DNA of 64,000 bases from Kurthia senegalensis (lineage in GTDB: Bacteria; Bacillota; Bacilli; Bacillales_A; Planococcaceae): NCBI RefSeq assembly GCF_000285595.1, contig NZ_HE611064.1:448993-512992 (forward strand). Direction: 5' to 3'. Positions within the stretch are counted from its first letter, which is position 1; each line of letters opens with the position of its first letter. Shown in pieces: positions 39,020 through 46,695 of the stretch. Position numbers and translations under genes: made by a program. Under the pieces are notes generated by a model. It searched no databases, had not been told where the DNA came from, and worked only from the letters and a program-made list of their open reading frames with translations.

Positions 39020-39782
39020 TCATCTCCATAAATTGCCGCATCGAAACGAACATAAATTTGAACAGTCGTTGCATTACTTCCGACATAACAGTAAACATAA
39101 CGACTAATGTAATAAATGCTACTAAAATTTTAACTGGAAACCCGATGACAAAAATATTTAATTGGGGAACGGTCTTCGCGACAATCCCAAGTGCTAAATC
39201 GGTTAAAAAAACCGTCGCAACAATGGGAATCGCTAGTTGAAATGCTAACGCGAACGTTCCAGCAAATATTTTAATGACGAGCATCGTCGTATTTTCTGCT
39301 GCTAAATGCGGCCACGTTTGTGTCAAAGGAGCAAATTGATAACTATAATAAATTGCATCAAGTAACACATGATGACCATTTGCCGTTAACAGTAGTAGCA
39401 AAGCAATCACGTTAAAAAATTGTCCGGTAAGTGGACTTTGCGTTCCCGTTTGTGGATCAATGACGTTCGCGATAGCAAAACCGATTTGAAAATCAATAAA
39501 TCCCCCGGCTATTTGAATCGCAGACATCACAATGTAAGCAATCAATCCAAGCGTCAAACCTACTAACACTTCTTTGATGACGAGCAAAATATATTGTCCG
39601 TCAATTTCTAAATTAACTGGTTCCATAGAAGAAGCAATGGCGAAAGCGAGTAAAGCAGCTGTGCCTATTTTCACTTGCATTGGAATCGTCTTATATGAGA
39701 AAAATGGAACGGTTGCAAAAAAAGCACTTAGACGGACGAGGACTAATATGAACACTGGAATTTTCATTATTAATGTTTCCAT
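39006..39782 (-). CDS. fliR: Flagellar export protein FliR
   Basis: Membrane component of the FliPQR export pore. The 258 residues (B. subtilis 259) hold about six hydrophobic segments, with the family blocks RLSAFFATVPFFS and the GGFIDFQIGFAIANVIDPQTG loop. It overlaps flhB by about 14 nt and follows fliQ by 4 nt. Confidence 0.96.
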   Translation of the reverse strand: METLIMKIPVFILVLVRLSAFFATVPFFSYKTIPMQVKIGTAALLAFAIASSMEPVNLEIDGQYILLVIKEVLVGLTLGLIAYIVMSAIQIAGGFIDFQIGFAIANVIDPQTGTQSPLTGQFFNVIALLLLLTANGHHVLLDAIYYSYQFAPLTQTWPHLAAENTTMLVIKIFAGTFALAFQLAIPIVATVFLTDLALGIVAKTVPQLNIFVIGFPVKILVAFITLVVMFTVMSEVMQRLFKFMFVSMRQFMEMIGVG

Positions 39783-39786
39783 CTAG

Positions 39787-40062
39787 TCACCCTATGTACC
39801 TTGTTAAATTTTCTAATATGTCTTTCGCATAGCTCGTAATTTTTGTCAACATCCACGGTCCAAAAAATACGAGCGCTACGAGCACTGCGATAATTTTCGG
39901 AACGAATGATAGCGTTTGTTCTTGTATTTGGGTCGTCGCTTGAAAAATACTGACGAGCAATCCGACAATTAACGCTACGAGCAATAGTGGACCAGATGCC
40001 ATAATCACAACAGTAACGGCTTTTTCAGCTATCGATATAACTAATTCCTGTGACATTTTCAC
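39787..40062 (-). CDS. fliQ: Flagellar export protein FliQ
   Basis: Small pore protein of the FliPQR complex with two membrane helices. The 91 residues include GLLVSIFQATTQIQEQTLSFVPK, the hallmark of FliQ/SctS proteins. It sits between fliP and fliR as in B. subtilis. Confidence 0.97.
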   Translation of the reverse strand: MKMSQELVISIAEKAVTVVIMASGPLLLVALIVGLLVSIFQATTQIQEQTLSFVPKIIAVLVALVFFGPWMLTKITSYAKDILENLTRYIG

Positions 40063-40069
40063 TCATCCC

Positions 40070-40735
40070 CTAAAAACTTTGTAGTAGCGATTTCATAACG
40101 AGAGACCACCCATCCACAAGGACGAATAAAAGAATTTTAAACGGTAATGAAATCATAACCGGTGGTAGCATCATCATACCCATGGACATTAAAACACTCG
40201 CTACAATCATATCGATTACTAAAAATGGGATAAAAATCATAAAGCCCATTTGGAAAGCTGTCTTCAACTCACTAATCGTATACGCTGGGACGAGCGTCGT
40301 AAGTGGAATATCTTCCACTTTGTCCGGCATTTTTTGATCGCGATAACTTAAAAATAAATTCAAATCATCTTGACGTGTATTTTTAGCCATAAATTGTTTA
40401 AATGGCGTTGCTGCATTGTCATACGCCTCTTCTAACGTAATTTTTTCATCAAACAATGGTTGCAACGCTTCTTTATTCACTTCTTGGAAAGTCGGCGCCA
40501 TAATGAAAAATGTTAAAAATAATGCCAACCCTATAATAACTTGGTTTGGTGGCATCGTATTCGTCGCCAAAGCTGTCCGTACGAACGACAGTACGACAAC
40601 AACACGCGTAAAACACGTCATTAAAATTAAAATAGAAGGTGCAATAGATAGCACCGTCAACAATAATAATAATTTAACAGACGTCGAAACATTTGAAGCA
40701 CTACTATCCGAAAAATAATTCACAACATCACTCAT
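40070..40735 (-). CDS. fliP: Flagellar export protein FliP
   Basis: Main subunit of the export pore. The 221 residues (same as B. subtilis) include the conserved TCFTRVVVVLSFVRTALA and PPNQVIIGLALFLTFF blocks and the C-terminal pair of membrane helices. Its first 8 nt overlap the fliZ end. Confidence 0.97.
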   Translation of the reverse strand: MSDVVNYFSDSSASNVSTSVKLLLLLTVLSIAPSILILMTCFTRVVVVLSFVRTALATNTMPPNQVIIGLALFLTFFIMAPTFQEVNKEALQPLFDEKITLEEAYDNAATPFKQFMAKNTRQDDLNLFLSYRDQKMPDKVEDIPLTTLVPAYTISELKTAFQMGFMIFIPFLVIDMIVASVLMSMGMMMLPPVMISLPFKILLFVLVDGWSLVMKSLLQSF

Positions 40736-41413
40736 GGTCTTTTTCGCGCTCCTTTTGTTTCAGCTGCTCTAAATTCTCAGTTCTTTGATTTTTAATTTCG
40801 TTTAATCGTTCTGCGAATTGCTGCTTAAAATTAGATTCTTTTGTTTCTTCGATAGGTGCGGACTTTTTCGTAAATTTCTTTACGAACGTCTCAATTGGTG
40901 TACCTTGTAACGGTTGTGCTTGCTTTTCGTTATAAAAGGTCATAAGCGATTGTCGCTCATCCTCATCTTTAATTTCTTTCAACAACTGTACATCTTCACC
41001 AACACCTACTAAGTAAAGCTGTTCACCTACTTTTACAAGTTGAATCGATTTTTGTTGTCCTAAAGAAATTCCGCCTAAACTTTGCATCATTTTAGAATGT
41101 TGATATTTGCTTGAACGATTTTTAATGTAGTGCAATAACCCATAAAGAAGCGCTACAACAAAAATCAAAGCAAAAATCATTTTCACATAATCCCACGCAG
41201 ATACGCCAACAGCTGTCGACGTTTCATCTTGATCGACAGCTGTTTTCGTCCCCTCTTGGCAGGCTTCATCTTTTTATCTTTGTCGCCTACACAATCGCCT
41301 ACCATGACGCCCGAAGCAGCATAACTTACTTCATTCAACGTTACGGCAGAAGAAAGCGGAAGAAAATGACACGCAGTTAAGAAAAGCAATGACACGAGTA
41401 CTTTTCTTATCAT
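40728..41413 (-). CDS. fliZ: Flagellar biosynthesis protein FliZ/FliO (frameshifted at an A-run)
   Basis: FliO-family membrane protein that supports assembly of the FliPQR pore. The first frame has a signal peptide (about 1-33) and a short acidic/basic stretch, then loses the frame at the five-A run at plus 41271-41275. With one more A it reads through an acidic linker (TAVDQDETSTAVGVSAWDYV) into the second frame, which provides a membrane helix (FALIFVVALLYGLLHYI) and the FliO core GGISLGQQKSIQLVKVG. The repaired length is 228 residues (B. subtilis 219). Confidence 0.88.
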
Positions 41414-41416
41414 AAA

Positions 41417-41779
41417 TTAACCTAAAGCTTTTTGAATGGCTTCAATTACGCGGTCAGCTTGGAAAGGTTTCACGATAAAATCTTTTGCACCTGCTTGAAT
41501 TGCATCGATAACCATTGCTTGTTGACCCATAGCTGAACACATAATGATAGTTGCATTTGGGTTAGTTTTTTTAATTTCTTTTAATGCAGCAATGCCGTCC
41601 ATTTCAGGCATTGTAATATCCATTGTTACTAAATCTGGATTCAATTCATTGTATTTTTCGATAGCTTGCGCGCCATCACCAGCTTCGCCTACTACTTCAA
41701 AACCATTTTTCGTTAAAATATCTTTAATCATCATGCGCATAAAAGCGGCATCGTCCACAATTAAAATTCTTTTTGCCAT
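41417..41779 (-). CDS. cheY: Chemotaxis response regulator CheY
   Basis: Phosphorylated by CheA, binds FliM/FliY at the motor switch. The 120 residues form a stand-alone receiver domain with acidic pocket Asp9/Asp10, phospho-acceptor Asp54 (TMDITMP) and Lys in FIVKPF. Length equals B. subtilis CheY. It lies between fliY and fliZ as in other Bacillales. Confidence 0.97.
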   Translation of the reverse strand: MAKRILIVDDAAFMRMMIKDILTKNGFEVVGEAGDGAQAIEKYNELNPDLVTMDITMPEMDGIAALKEIKKTNPNATIIMCSAMGQQAMVIDAIQAGAKDFIVKPFQADRVIEAIQKALG

Positions 41780-41800
41780 AATTGTATTCCTCCAAACGAA

Positions 41801-43081
41801 TTATCGTAAATTATTTAGGCGATCTGCTTTACTTAAAATGTCGGTAATACGAACACCGAAGTTTTCATCAATAACGACAACTTCCCCTTTTGCAATAAGA
41901 CGGCTATTCACTAAAATATCAACTGGTTCACCCGCTAACTTATCGAGTTCAATAATTGAACCACTCACAAGTTCTAAAATGTCTTTCACAGAGCGTTTCG
42001 TACGTCCTAATTCAACTGTTACTTGTAACGGAATGTCGAGTAACATATTTAAATTACGTGCCTCTGTTTGTTTTAAAGACTGTTGCGTAAATTCTGCAAA
42101 TTGAGCTTGTTGTATGTTCATATGTTGTTGCATCATTGGTTGTTGCATCATTGGTTGTTGCTCCATTGGTTGTTGCATCATTGGTTGTTGCATCATTGGC
42201 TGTTGCATCATTGGTTGTTGCATCATTGGTTGTTGCATCATTGGTTGTTGCTCCATTGGTTGTTGCATCATTGACTGTTGCTCCATTGGCTGTTGCATCA
42301 TTGGTTGTTGCATCATTGGTTGTTCAACGGGTGCTTCTTGTTGCATGATTGGTTCATTGATTACTTCTTCTTGTTGTTCTTCAGGGTTCATTAATTGATG
42401 TACTAATGATTTACTGAATGAAAGAGGTAATAATTGCATAATATTCGAATCAATTAACTCGCCAATTTTTAATCGGAATGATACACGTACGAGTAAATCA
42501 TCTTCAGGGAGATTTTCAGAACCTTCATTTTCTCGAATGTTCATTAAATCAATTGAAGGTGGCGAAATGTCCACTTTCTTATTAAAGATTGTTGACATCG
42601 ATGTCGCAGCAGAACCCATCATTTGGTTCATCGCTTCTTGTACAGCACTTAGATGAATTTCGCCAAGCTCCTCAGATGGATTTAAGCCATCACCACCAAG
42701 CATCAAATCTGCAATAATTGCAGCATCTGACTGTTTAATGACAAGTAAGTTCATTCCAATTAATCCCGTCGTATACTTCACTTGAATAGCAACGTAAGGG
42801 TGTGGAAACTCATCCTCCAATTTATTTCGATCAATCATTGAGATTGTTGGTGTTGTAATGTCGACTTTTTGTCCTAATAAAGAAGATAATGCTGTAGCAG
42901 AGCTACCAAATGAAATATTACCTATTTCTCCTAGTGCGTCCTGGGCCATAGCGTCTAAATAATCTTCTACATTATACTGTTCTTCTTGAGCAGACGCATC
43001 ATTATTTTCATCATCACCAATTGATTCGCCTCTTAAAAGCGCTTCAATCTCTTCTTGTGATAACATATCATCACTCATCAT
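41801..43081 (-). CDS. fliY: Flagellar motor switch phosphatase FliY, with expanded repeat linker
   Basis: C-ring protein that dephosphorylates CheY-P and replaces FliN. The 426 residues begin with a CheY-binding-type peptide (MLSQEEIEALL, about 6-16). A CheC-like domain follows with two active-site helices (LGEIGNISFGSSATAL and VQEAMNQMMGSAATSM). A long linker of 13 pentapeptide repeats lies at about 255-319, and a C-terminal FliN/SpoA domain ends the protein (VTVELGRTKRSVKDILEL). B. subtilis FliY has 378 residues; the extra length is the repeat. Its start overlaps the repaired fliM end by 11 nt. Confidence 0.95.
   Translation of the reverse strand: MMSDDMLSQEEIEALLRGESIGDDENNDASAQEEQYNVEDYLDAMAQDALGEIGNISFGSSATALSSLLGQKVDITTPTISMIDRNKLEDEFPHPYVAIQVKYTTGLIGMNLLVIKQSDAAIIADLMLGGDGLNPSEELGEIHLSAVQEAMNQMMGSAATSMSTIFNKKVDISPPSIDLMNIRENEGSENLPEDDLLVRVSFRLKIGELIDSNIMQLLPLSFSKSLVHQLMNPEEQQEEVINEPIMQQEAPVEQPMMQQPMMQQPMEQQSMMQQPMEQQPMMQQPMMQQPMMQQPMMQQPMMQQPMEQQPMMQQPMMQQHMNIQQAQFAEFTQQSLKQTEARNLNMLLDIPLQVTVELGRTKRSVKDILELVSGSIIELDKLAGEPVDILVNSRLIAKGEVVVIDENFGVRITDILSKADRLNNLR
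42125..42319 (-). repeat. Tandem 15-bp repeat coding for PMMQQ units in FliY
   Basis: Thirteen in-frame 15-bp units encode P-M-(M/E)-Q-Q, with one unit starting with Ser instead of Pro; most are PMMQQ and three are PMEQQ. The units are nearly identical at DNA level, which makes gain or loss by slippage likely. A degenerate fourteenth unit follows at the 3' side. Confidence 0.95.
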
Positions 43082-44065
43082 CGTCTCCTCCTTTCAAAGA
43101 TTCCATAATTTGAACAGCCATATGTTTTTAACTTTTCCTGGCTGTCCAATAAATTTAGGTACATTATCTACTTTTACCGTTAACGGTTGAGATATGCTTT
43201 GATCTAGTTGAATAACATCTCCTTGTTGTAAAAACAAGAAATCTTCAATACTAATAGCGGTAGAGCCTAGTTCGGCAATAATCGGTAACGAAGATCGTTG
43301 AATATTACTTTCAATTCTTGCTTTTTGCTCTGGAGAATTTTCTTTCGTATTCGACTGCATCCAATAACGTACCGATAAGTTCGGAACAATTGGTTCTAAA
43401 ACAACATGTGGAATACAAATATTGATCATGCCACTCGTTTCACCAATAATCGAGTTAAACGAAATAACGACAACTGTTTCATTCGGTGAAATCATTTGTA
43501 AAAACTGCGGATTAACTTCTAACTCTGTTAAAATCGGATCAATATCCGCAATATTTGCCCACGCCTCTCTTAAATTATCGAAAGAACGTTCGAATAAGTT
43601 GGTCATAATTTTTTGTTCGATTTCTGTTAAATTATCGATATTACTATGACTCGTTCCTTCCCCACCCATTAAGCGGTCAAGCATTGAATAAGCAATGTTT
43701 GGATTGATTTCCATTAAAACATTACCATCCAGTGGTGGCACTTCAAATACGTTAATTAATGTAATATTAGGGATCGAACGAATAAATTCCTCAAATGGAA
43801 TTTGATCGACCGATGCAACGGTAATTTGAACATAACTACGTAGCTGGGCAGAAAAATAAGTTGTTAATAGGCGTGCAAAGTTTTCGTGAATCCGCGTTAA
43901 GCTTCGAATTTGGTCTTTTGAAAAACGAAGTGCGCGCTTAAAGTCATACACTTTAACTTTTTTTGCCGCTTCTTCTTTTTTCATTTCTTCTGCTGACATT
44001 TCACCAGTAGATAACGCAGACAACAATGCATCAATTTCGGATTGTGATAACACATCTCCGGCCAT
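43071..44065 (-). CDS. fliM: Flagellar motor switch protein FliM (late frameshift)
   Basis: C-ring switch protein that binds CheY-P. An N-terminal CheY-binding peptide (LSQSEIDALL, about 5-14) precedes the middle CheC-like domain and a C-terminal SpoA domain. As read, the frame ends at 43094 in an atypical tail. Adding one A to the five-A run at plus 43125-43129 replaces it with HMAVQIMESLKGGDDDE and a stop at 43071 that overlaps fliY. The repaired length is 331 residues, against 332 in B. subtilis. Strong AAGGAGGTG ribosome site. Confidence 0.93.
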
Positions 44066-44096
44066 TTGCCCACCTCCTTATAAAATCATAATCATT

Positions 44097-44525
44097 TTAT
44101 TGGATAATACAAGATGTAATGTATACTTTTTGAATTTTTCCATCTTGCATTAAACCATTAAATTGTGTTTTAAGCGTGTTTTGTAACACTTCTTTTCCTT
44201 TTTTACCTTCTAAGTCTTCTTTAGACATTTCAGAAAGTTCTTCAATAATAATGTCTTTCATTTGGAAATCACGTTTCGTTAATTCTGCAGCCGCTTTTTT
44301 ACTATCCGTTTGAACTTTAAGTGAGATTTTAACGAAGTTTTCACCTTTTAAGTTCGTCGTCAGTTCTTCCACGTCCACAGAAGATTCTAAAACCGTATCA
44401 ATATCTGGTTCAGCATGTGCACTATCTTTACTTCCTTGGGTAATCACAACCATGGCAACAATACCAATCAACGTAATGGAAACTAAAATGATTAGCATAA
44501 TCGTTAAAAGTTTGTTTTTATTCAT
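44097..44525 (-). CDS. fliL: Flagellar basal body-associated protein FliL
   Basis: Single-pass inner-membrane protein that supports stator function. The 142 residues have one N-terminal membrane helix (about 5-28) and an extracytoplasmic domain ending in KVYITSCIIQ, typical of FliL. The ATG at 44525 is favoured over the GTG at 44534 because AGAGG lies 8 nt before it. Its start overlaps the swrD end. Confidence 0.94.
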   Translation of the reverse strand: MNKNKLLTIMLIILVSITLIGIVAMVVITQGSKDSAHAEPDIDTVLESSVDVEELTTNLKGENFVKISLKVQTDSKKAAAELTKRDFQMKDIIIEELSEMSKEDLEGKKGKEVLQNTLKTQFNGLMQDGKIQKVYITSCIIQ

Positions 44526-44736
44526 CTTCGTCACCTCTCAAATGCGGGTTTGATAGAATTTGGGTTTTTTGATAAAACTCAAGAATTCGTTCATTCACTT
44601 CATCCTCAGATTCTAATACAACATATTTTCGTCCGGTCGTTAACGTAACTGTTGTATCTGGAAATACTTCGACCGTTTCTATGTATAATGCATTAAGTGA
44701 GAATTTTTTACCATTTAATTTTGTTAGAGCAATCAT
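44518..44736 (-). CDS. swrD: SwrD / FlbD family motility protein
   Basis: Small protein of 72 residues with the FlbD-family opening (MIALTKLNGKKFSLNALYIE) and TGRKYVVLESEDEV. In B. subtilis SwrD (YlzI) raises motor torque and is needed for swarming. It lies between flgE and fliL as expected. Its ribosome site AAAGGAGG (44769-44776) is 32 nt before the ATG, with a perfect hairpin filling most of the gap, so translation may be controlled by that structure. Confidence 0.93.
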   Translation of the reverse strand: MIALTKLNGKKFSLNALYIETVEVFPDTTVTLTTGRKYVVLESEDEVNERILEFYQKTQILSNPHLRGDEDE

Positions 44737-44745
44737 AAAATAGAT

Positions 44746-44767
44746 GGGGTTAGAGAGAGCTAACCCC
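44746..44767 (-). promoter_or_regulatory. Hairpin between ribosome site and start codon of swrD
   Basis: Perfect 8-bp stem GGGGTTAG/CTAACCCC with a 6-nt loop. Folding it brings the upstream AAAGGAGG to an effective distance of about 10 nt from the swrD ATG. The T-run expected for a terminator is weak (ATCTATTTT). Confidence 0.65.
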
Positions 44768-44795
44768 GCCTCCTTTCAATCAAAAAGGTGTTTGA

Positions 44796-45578
44796 TTAAC
44801 GTTTAAGATTTACAAGTTCTTGTAAAATTTCATCTGACGTTGTAATAATGCGAGAATTCGATTGGAATGCACGTTGTGCTACGATCATCTCTGTAAATTC
44901 TTCAGAAAGATCGACGTTTGACATTTCTAAATAACCAGATTCTACTTTACCAGCGCCATCTTCACCTGGGTAACCTTCTACTACCGGACCTGAGTTCGTT
45001 GAAGCCGTATAATAGTTCGCACCCGTTTTTTCTAACCCACCTGGATTAGAGAAACGGTACAGTTGAATACGTCCAGCTGTCGTTAATTGACCACTTAACG
45101 TATAACTAACTGTTCCATCTTGTCCAATAGAAATTTGTGTTGCTTCGGTCGGAATCGTAATGTCATTATCCGCTTTCACTTTAGCCCCGTCACTCGTTAC
45201 GAGCGTACCTTCTGAATCTAAGTAGAAGTTTCCTGCACGTGTGTACAACGTTTCTTCTCCTCTCGTTACTGCGAAGTAGCCGTCCCCGCTAATCGCTAAA
45301 TCGAGTTTACGATTCGTCGTTTGCAATGAACCTTGGTCCGTCACGGTATCGATTGAGGCAACTGCTGAACCTAAACCGATTTGTTTTGCATTCGTACCAC
45401 CGACTGTTTCGTTTGGTGCACTTGCGCCTGCAGTCGTTTGAGAAATTAAATCTTTAAATGTTGTACGACCTTTTTTGAAGCCGTACGTATTTACGTTTGC
45501 GATATTGTTCCCAATGACATCTAATTTTGTTTGGAAATTACGTAAACCACTAACACCTGAATACATTGAACGTAGCAT
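44796..45578 (-). CDS. flgE: Flagellar hook protein FlgE (FlgE/F/G family)
   Basis: Forms the hook. The 260 residues (B. subtilis 264) show the rod/hook N-terminal motif LDVIGNNIANVNTYGFKKGRT, the ISGDGYFAV block of FlgE/FlgG proteins and the C-terminal VDLSEEFTEMIVAQRAFQSNSR helix. Function as the hook, rather than distal rod, is inferred from its place after flgD. Confidence 0.93.
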   Translation of the reverse strand: MLRSMYSGVSGLRNFQTKLDVIGNNIANVNTYGFKKGRTTFKDLISQTTAGASAPNETVGGTNAKQIGLGSAVASIDTVTDQGSLQTTNRKLDLAISGDGYFAVTRGEETLYTRAGNFYLDSEGTLVTSDGAKVKADNDITIPTEATQISIGQDGTVSYTLSGQLTTAGRIQLYRFSNPGGLEKTGANYYTASTNSGPVVEGYPGEDGAGKVESGYLEMSNVDLSEEFTEMIVAQRAFQSNSRIITTSDEILQELVNLKR

Positions 45579-45610
45579 AATAAATTTTCTCCCTTCGATT
45601 TTAAAAAGTA

Positions 45611-45663
45611 TATTACCTCTGTCATTCGGTAATACGAAGGCACCCTTTTACAGGTCCTGCCTT
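45611..45663 (-). promoter_or_regulatory. Two stem-loops in the flgE leader
   Basis: Hairpin one pairs AAGGCA with TGCCTT (45658-45663 with 45637-45642) and covers the stop of the upstream gene. Hairpin two pairs TATTACC with GGTAATA (45628-45634 with 45611-45617) and a 10-nt loop, followed by a short T tract. No riboswitch consensus that I know matches. They could be a weak terminator/processing site or translational control of hook synthesis. Confidence 0.45.
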
Positions 45664-46024
45664 ATGATAAAACAATCGTCCCATCAATATTTGTAAATAA
45701 TTGTTCATTCGCCTCCGCGCGACTCATTGCTGTAATGACCGTCATATTTTTTGCACTGACAATCATAGTAGCTTTTGGCGTCACAACGAGTGGCTCATTT
45801 ACACCTTTTTGTCTCGCTTCTAACACTTTACTAGTAATTTTATTCCACTCAATTGAATCAAATTGAATATGTCTTTGTTCTAAACGCTGTGAAGCATGTT
45901 TACTCACTTTTAACGATTGTTGTTCTTCAAGAACTTGTTGAAATGATTGGTGTACGTGTGCTGTATGTTTGATTGATTTCTGCGTAACATTTTGGGCCGG
46001 CTGTAGCGGCTGGATATAACGCAC
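45662..46024 (-). CDS. Flagellar operon protein of the TIGR02530 type, function unknown
   Basis: 120 residues, soluble, with the conserved core SKHASQRLEQRHIQFDSIEW and the C-terminal NEQLFTNIDGTIVL. Proteins of this family sit between flgD and flgE in many bacteria (Bacillus, Geobacter and others), exactly the place here. The start is GTG at 46024, five bases after the flgD stop. A role in hook assembly is inferred only from position. Confidence 0.85.
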   Translation of the reverse strand: MRYIQPLQPAQNVTQKSIKHTAHVHQSFQQVLEEQQSLKVSKHASQRLEQRHIQFDSIEWNKITSKVLEARQKGVNEPLVVTPKATMIVSAKNMTVITAMSRAEANEQLFTNIDGTIVLS

Positions 46025-46693
46025 TTACTGACGAATCTCCGTTAATTGATCTTCTGTGATCGTCGTATCATTCGAAAGATTAAAGACGAGATTGCCGTCT
46101 TTTTTAGAAACAGATTGTACCGTTGCTTGTACGCTCGTACCATCACTCGTTGTATACGTCACATTTTTCCCAATCAACATACTTGCCTCAACTAATGAAG
46201 TCGTACGATTCATCGTATTGCTAGCCGCTGAATCTTGTACTTCTGAAATGTTTGCCGCACTCACCGTTTTGCCATTTTCTAAAACAAATTTGGCACTTTG
46301 ACCGTCATATTTCACACTGTTCACTTTGCTAGAACCTGACTCGACAATTACTTTTCCATCTGCATCGTACTGATCTGTTTCTACACTATAAGAAATTGTT
46401 TTCCCTACGAATGAATTAAACTGAATCAATTGAGATTGTTGCGTAATCGATGTTAATGAATCAATGGATGCCGCAACATTTTGCATTTGTTCTAAAGATG
46501 AAAATTGAGCCATTTGCGAAATAAATTCTGAGTTGTCCATTGGATTCGATGGATCTTGATACTGTAATTGTGTCACGAGTAACTTTAAAAAAGAATCTTT
46601 CCCAAGTGCTGTCGATTCTCCCTCAGCTACCTTTTTTACGGAAGTTGATGCATTTGCTAACCCGTATTGGTTTGTAATTAAAGAATCTGCCAT
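46025..46693 (-). CDS. flgD: Flagellar hook assembly scaffold FlgD
   Basis: Hook cap that lets FlgE polymerise. The 222 residues carry the N-terminal FlgD core (DSFLKLLVTQLQYQDPSNPM, SEFISQMAQFSSLEQM). The C-terminal part (about 110-220) looks like the Ig-like/tudor FlgD domain, which the shorter B. subtilis protein mostly lacks. Follows fliK directly. Confidence 0.95.
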   Translation of the reverse strand: MADSLITNQYGLANASTSVKKVAEGESTALGKDSFLKLLVTQLQYQDPSNPMDNSEFISQMAQFSSLEQMQNVAASIDSLTSITQQSQLIQFNSFVGKTISYSVETDQYDADGKVIVESGSSKVNSVKYDGQSAKFVLENGKTVSAANISEVQDSAASNTMNRTTSLVEASMLIGKNVTYTTSDGTSVQATVQSVSKKDGNLVFNLSNDTTITEDQLTEIRQ

Positions 46694-46695
46694 AC

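Noticed and set aside
42125..42319. Regular repeat spacing suggestive of a CRISPR array
   Set aside because: Units are contiguous 15-bp codon repeats within fliY with no spacers.
42083..42398. Long open plus-strand frames rich in WLLHH or IIGCC units
   Set aside because: They are antisense readings of the FliY pentapeptide repeat, without ribosome sites.
45600..45663. Cyclic-di-GMP riboswitch ahead of flgE
   Set aside because: The two hairpins do not carry the GEMM consensus or tetraloop-receptor elements, and the region is too short.
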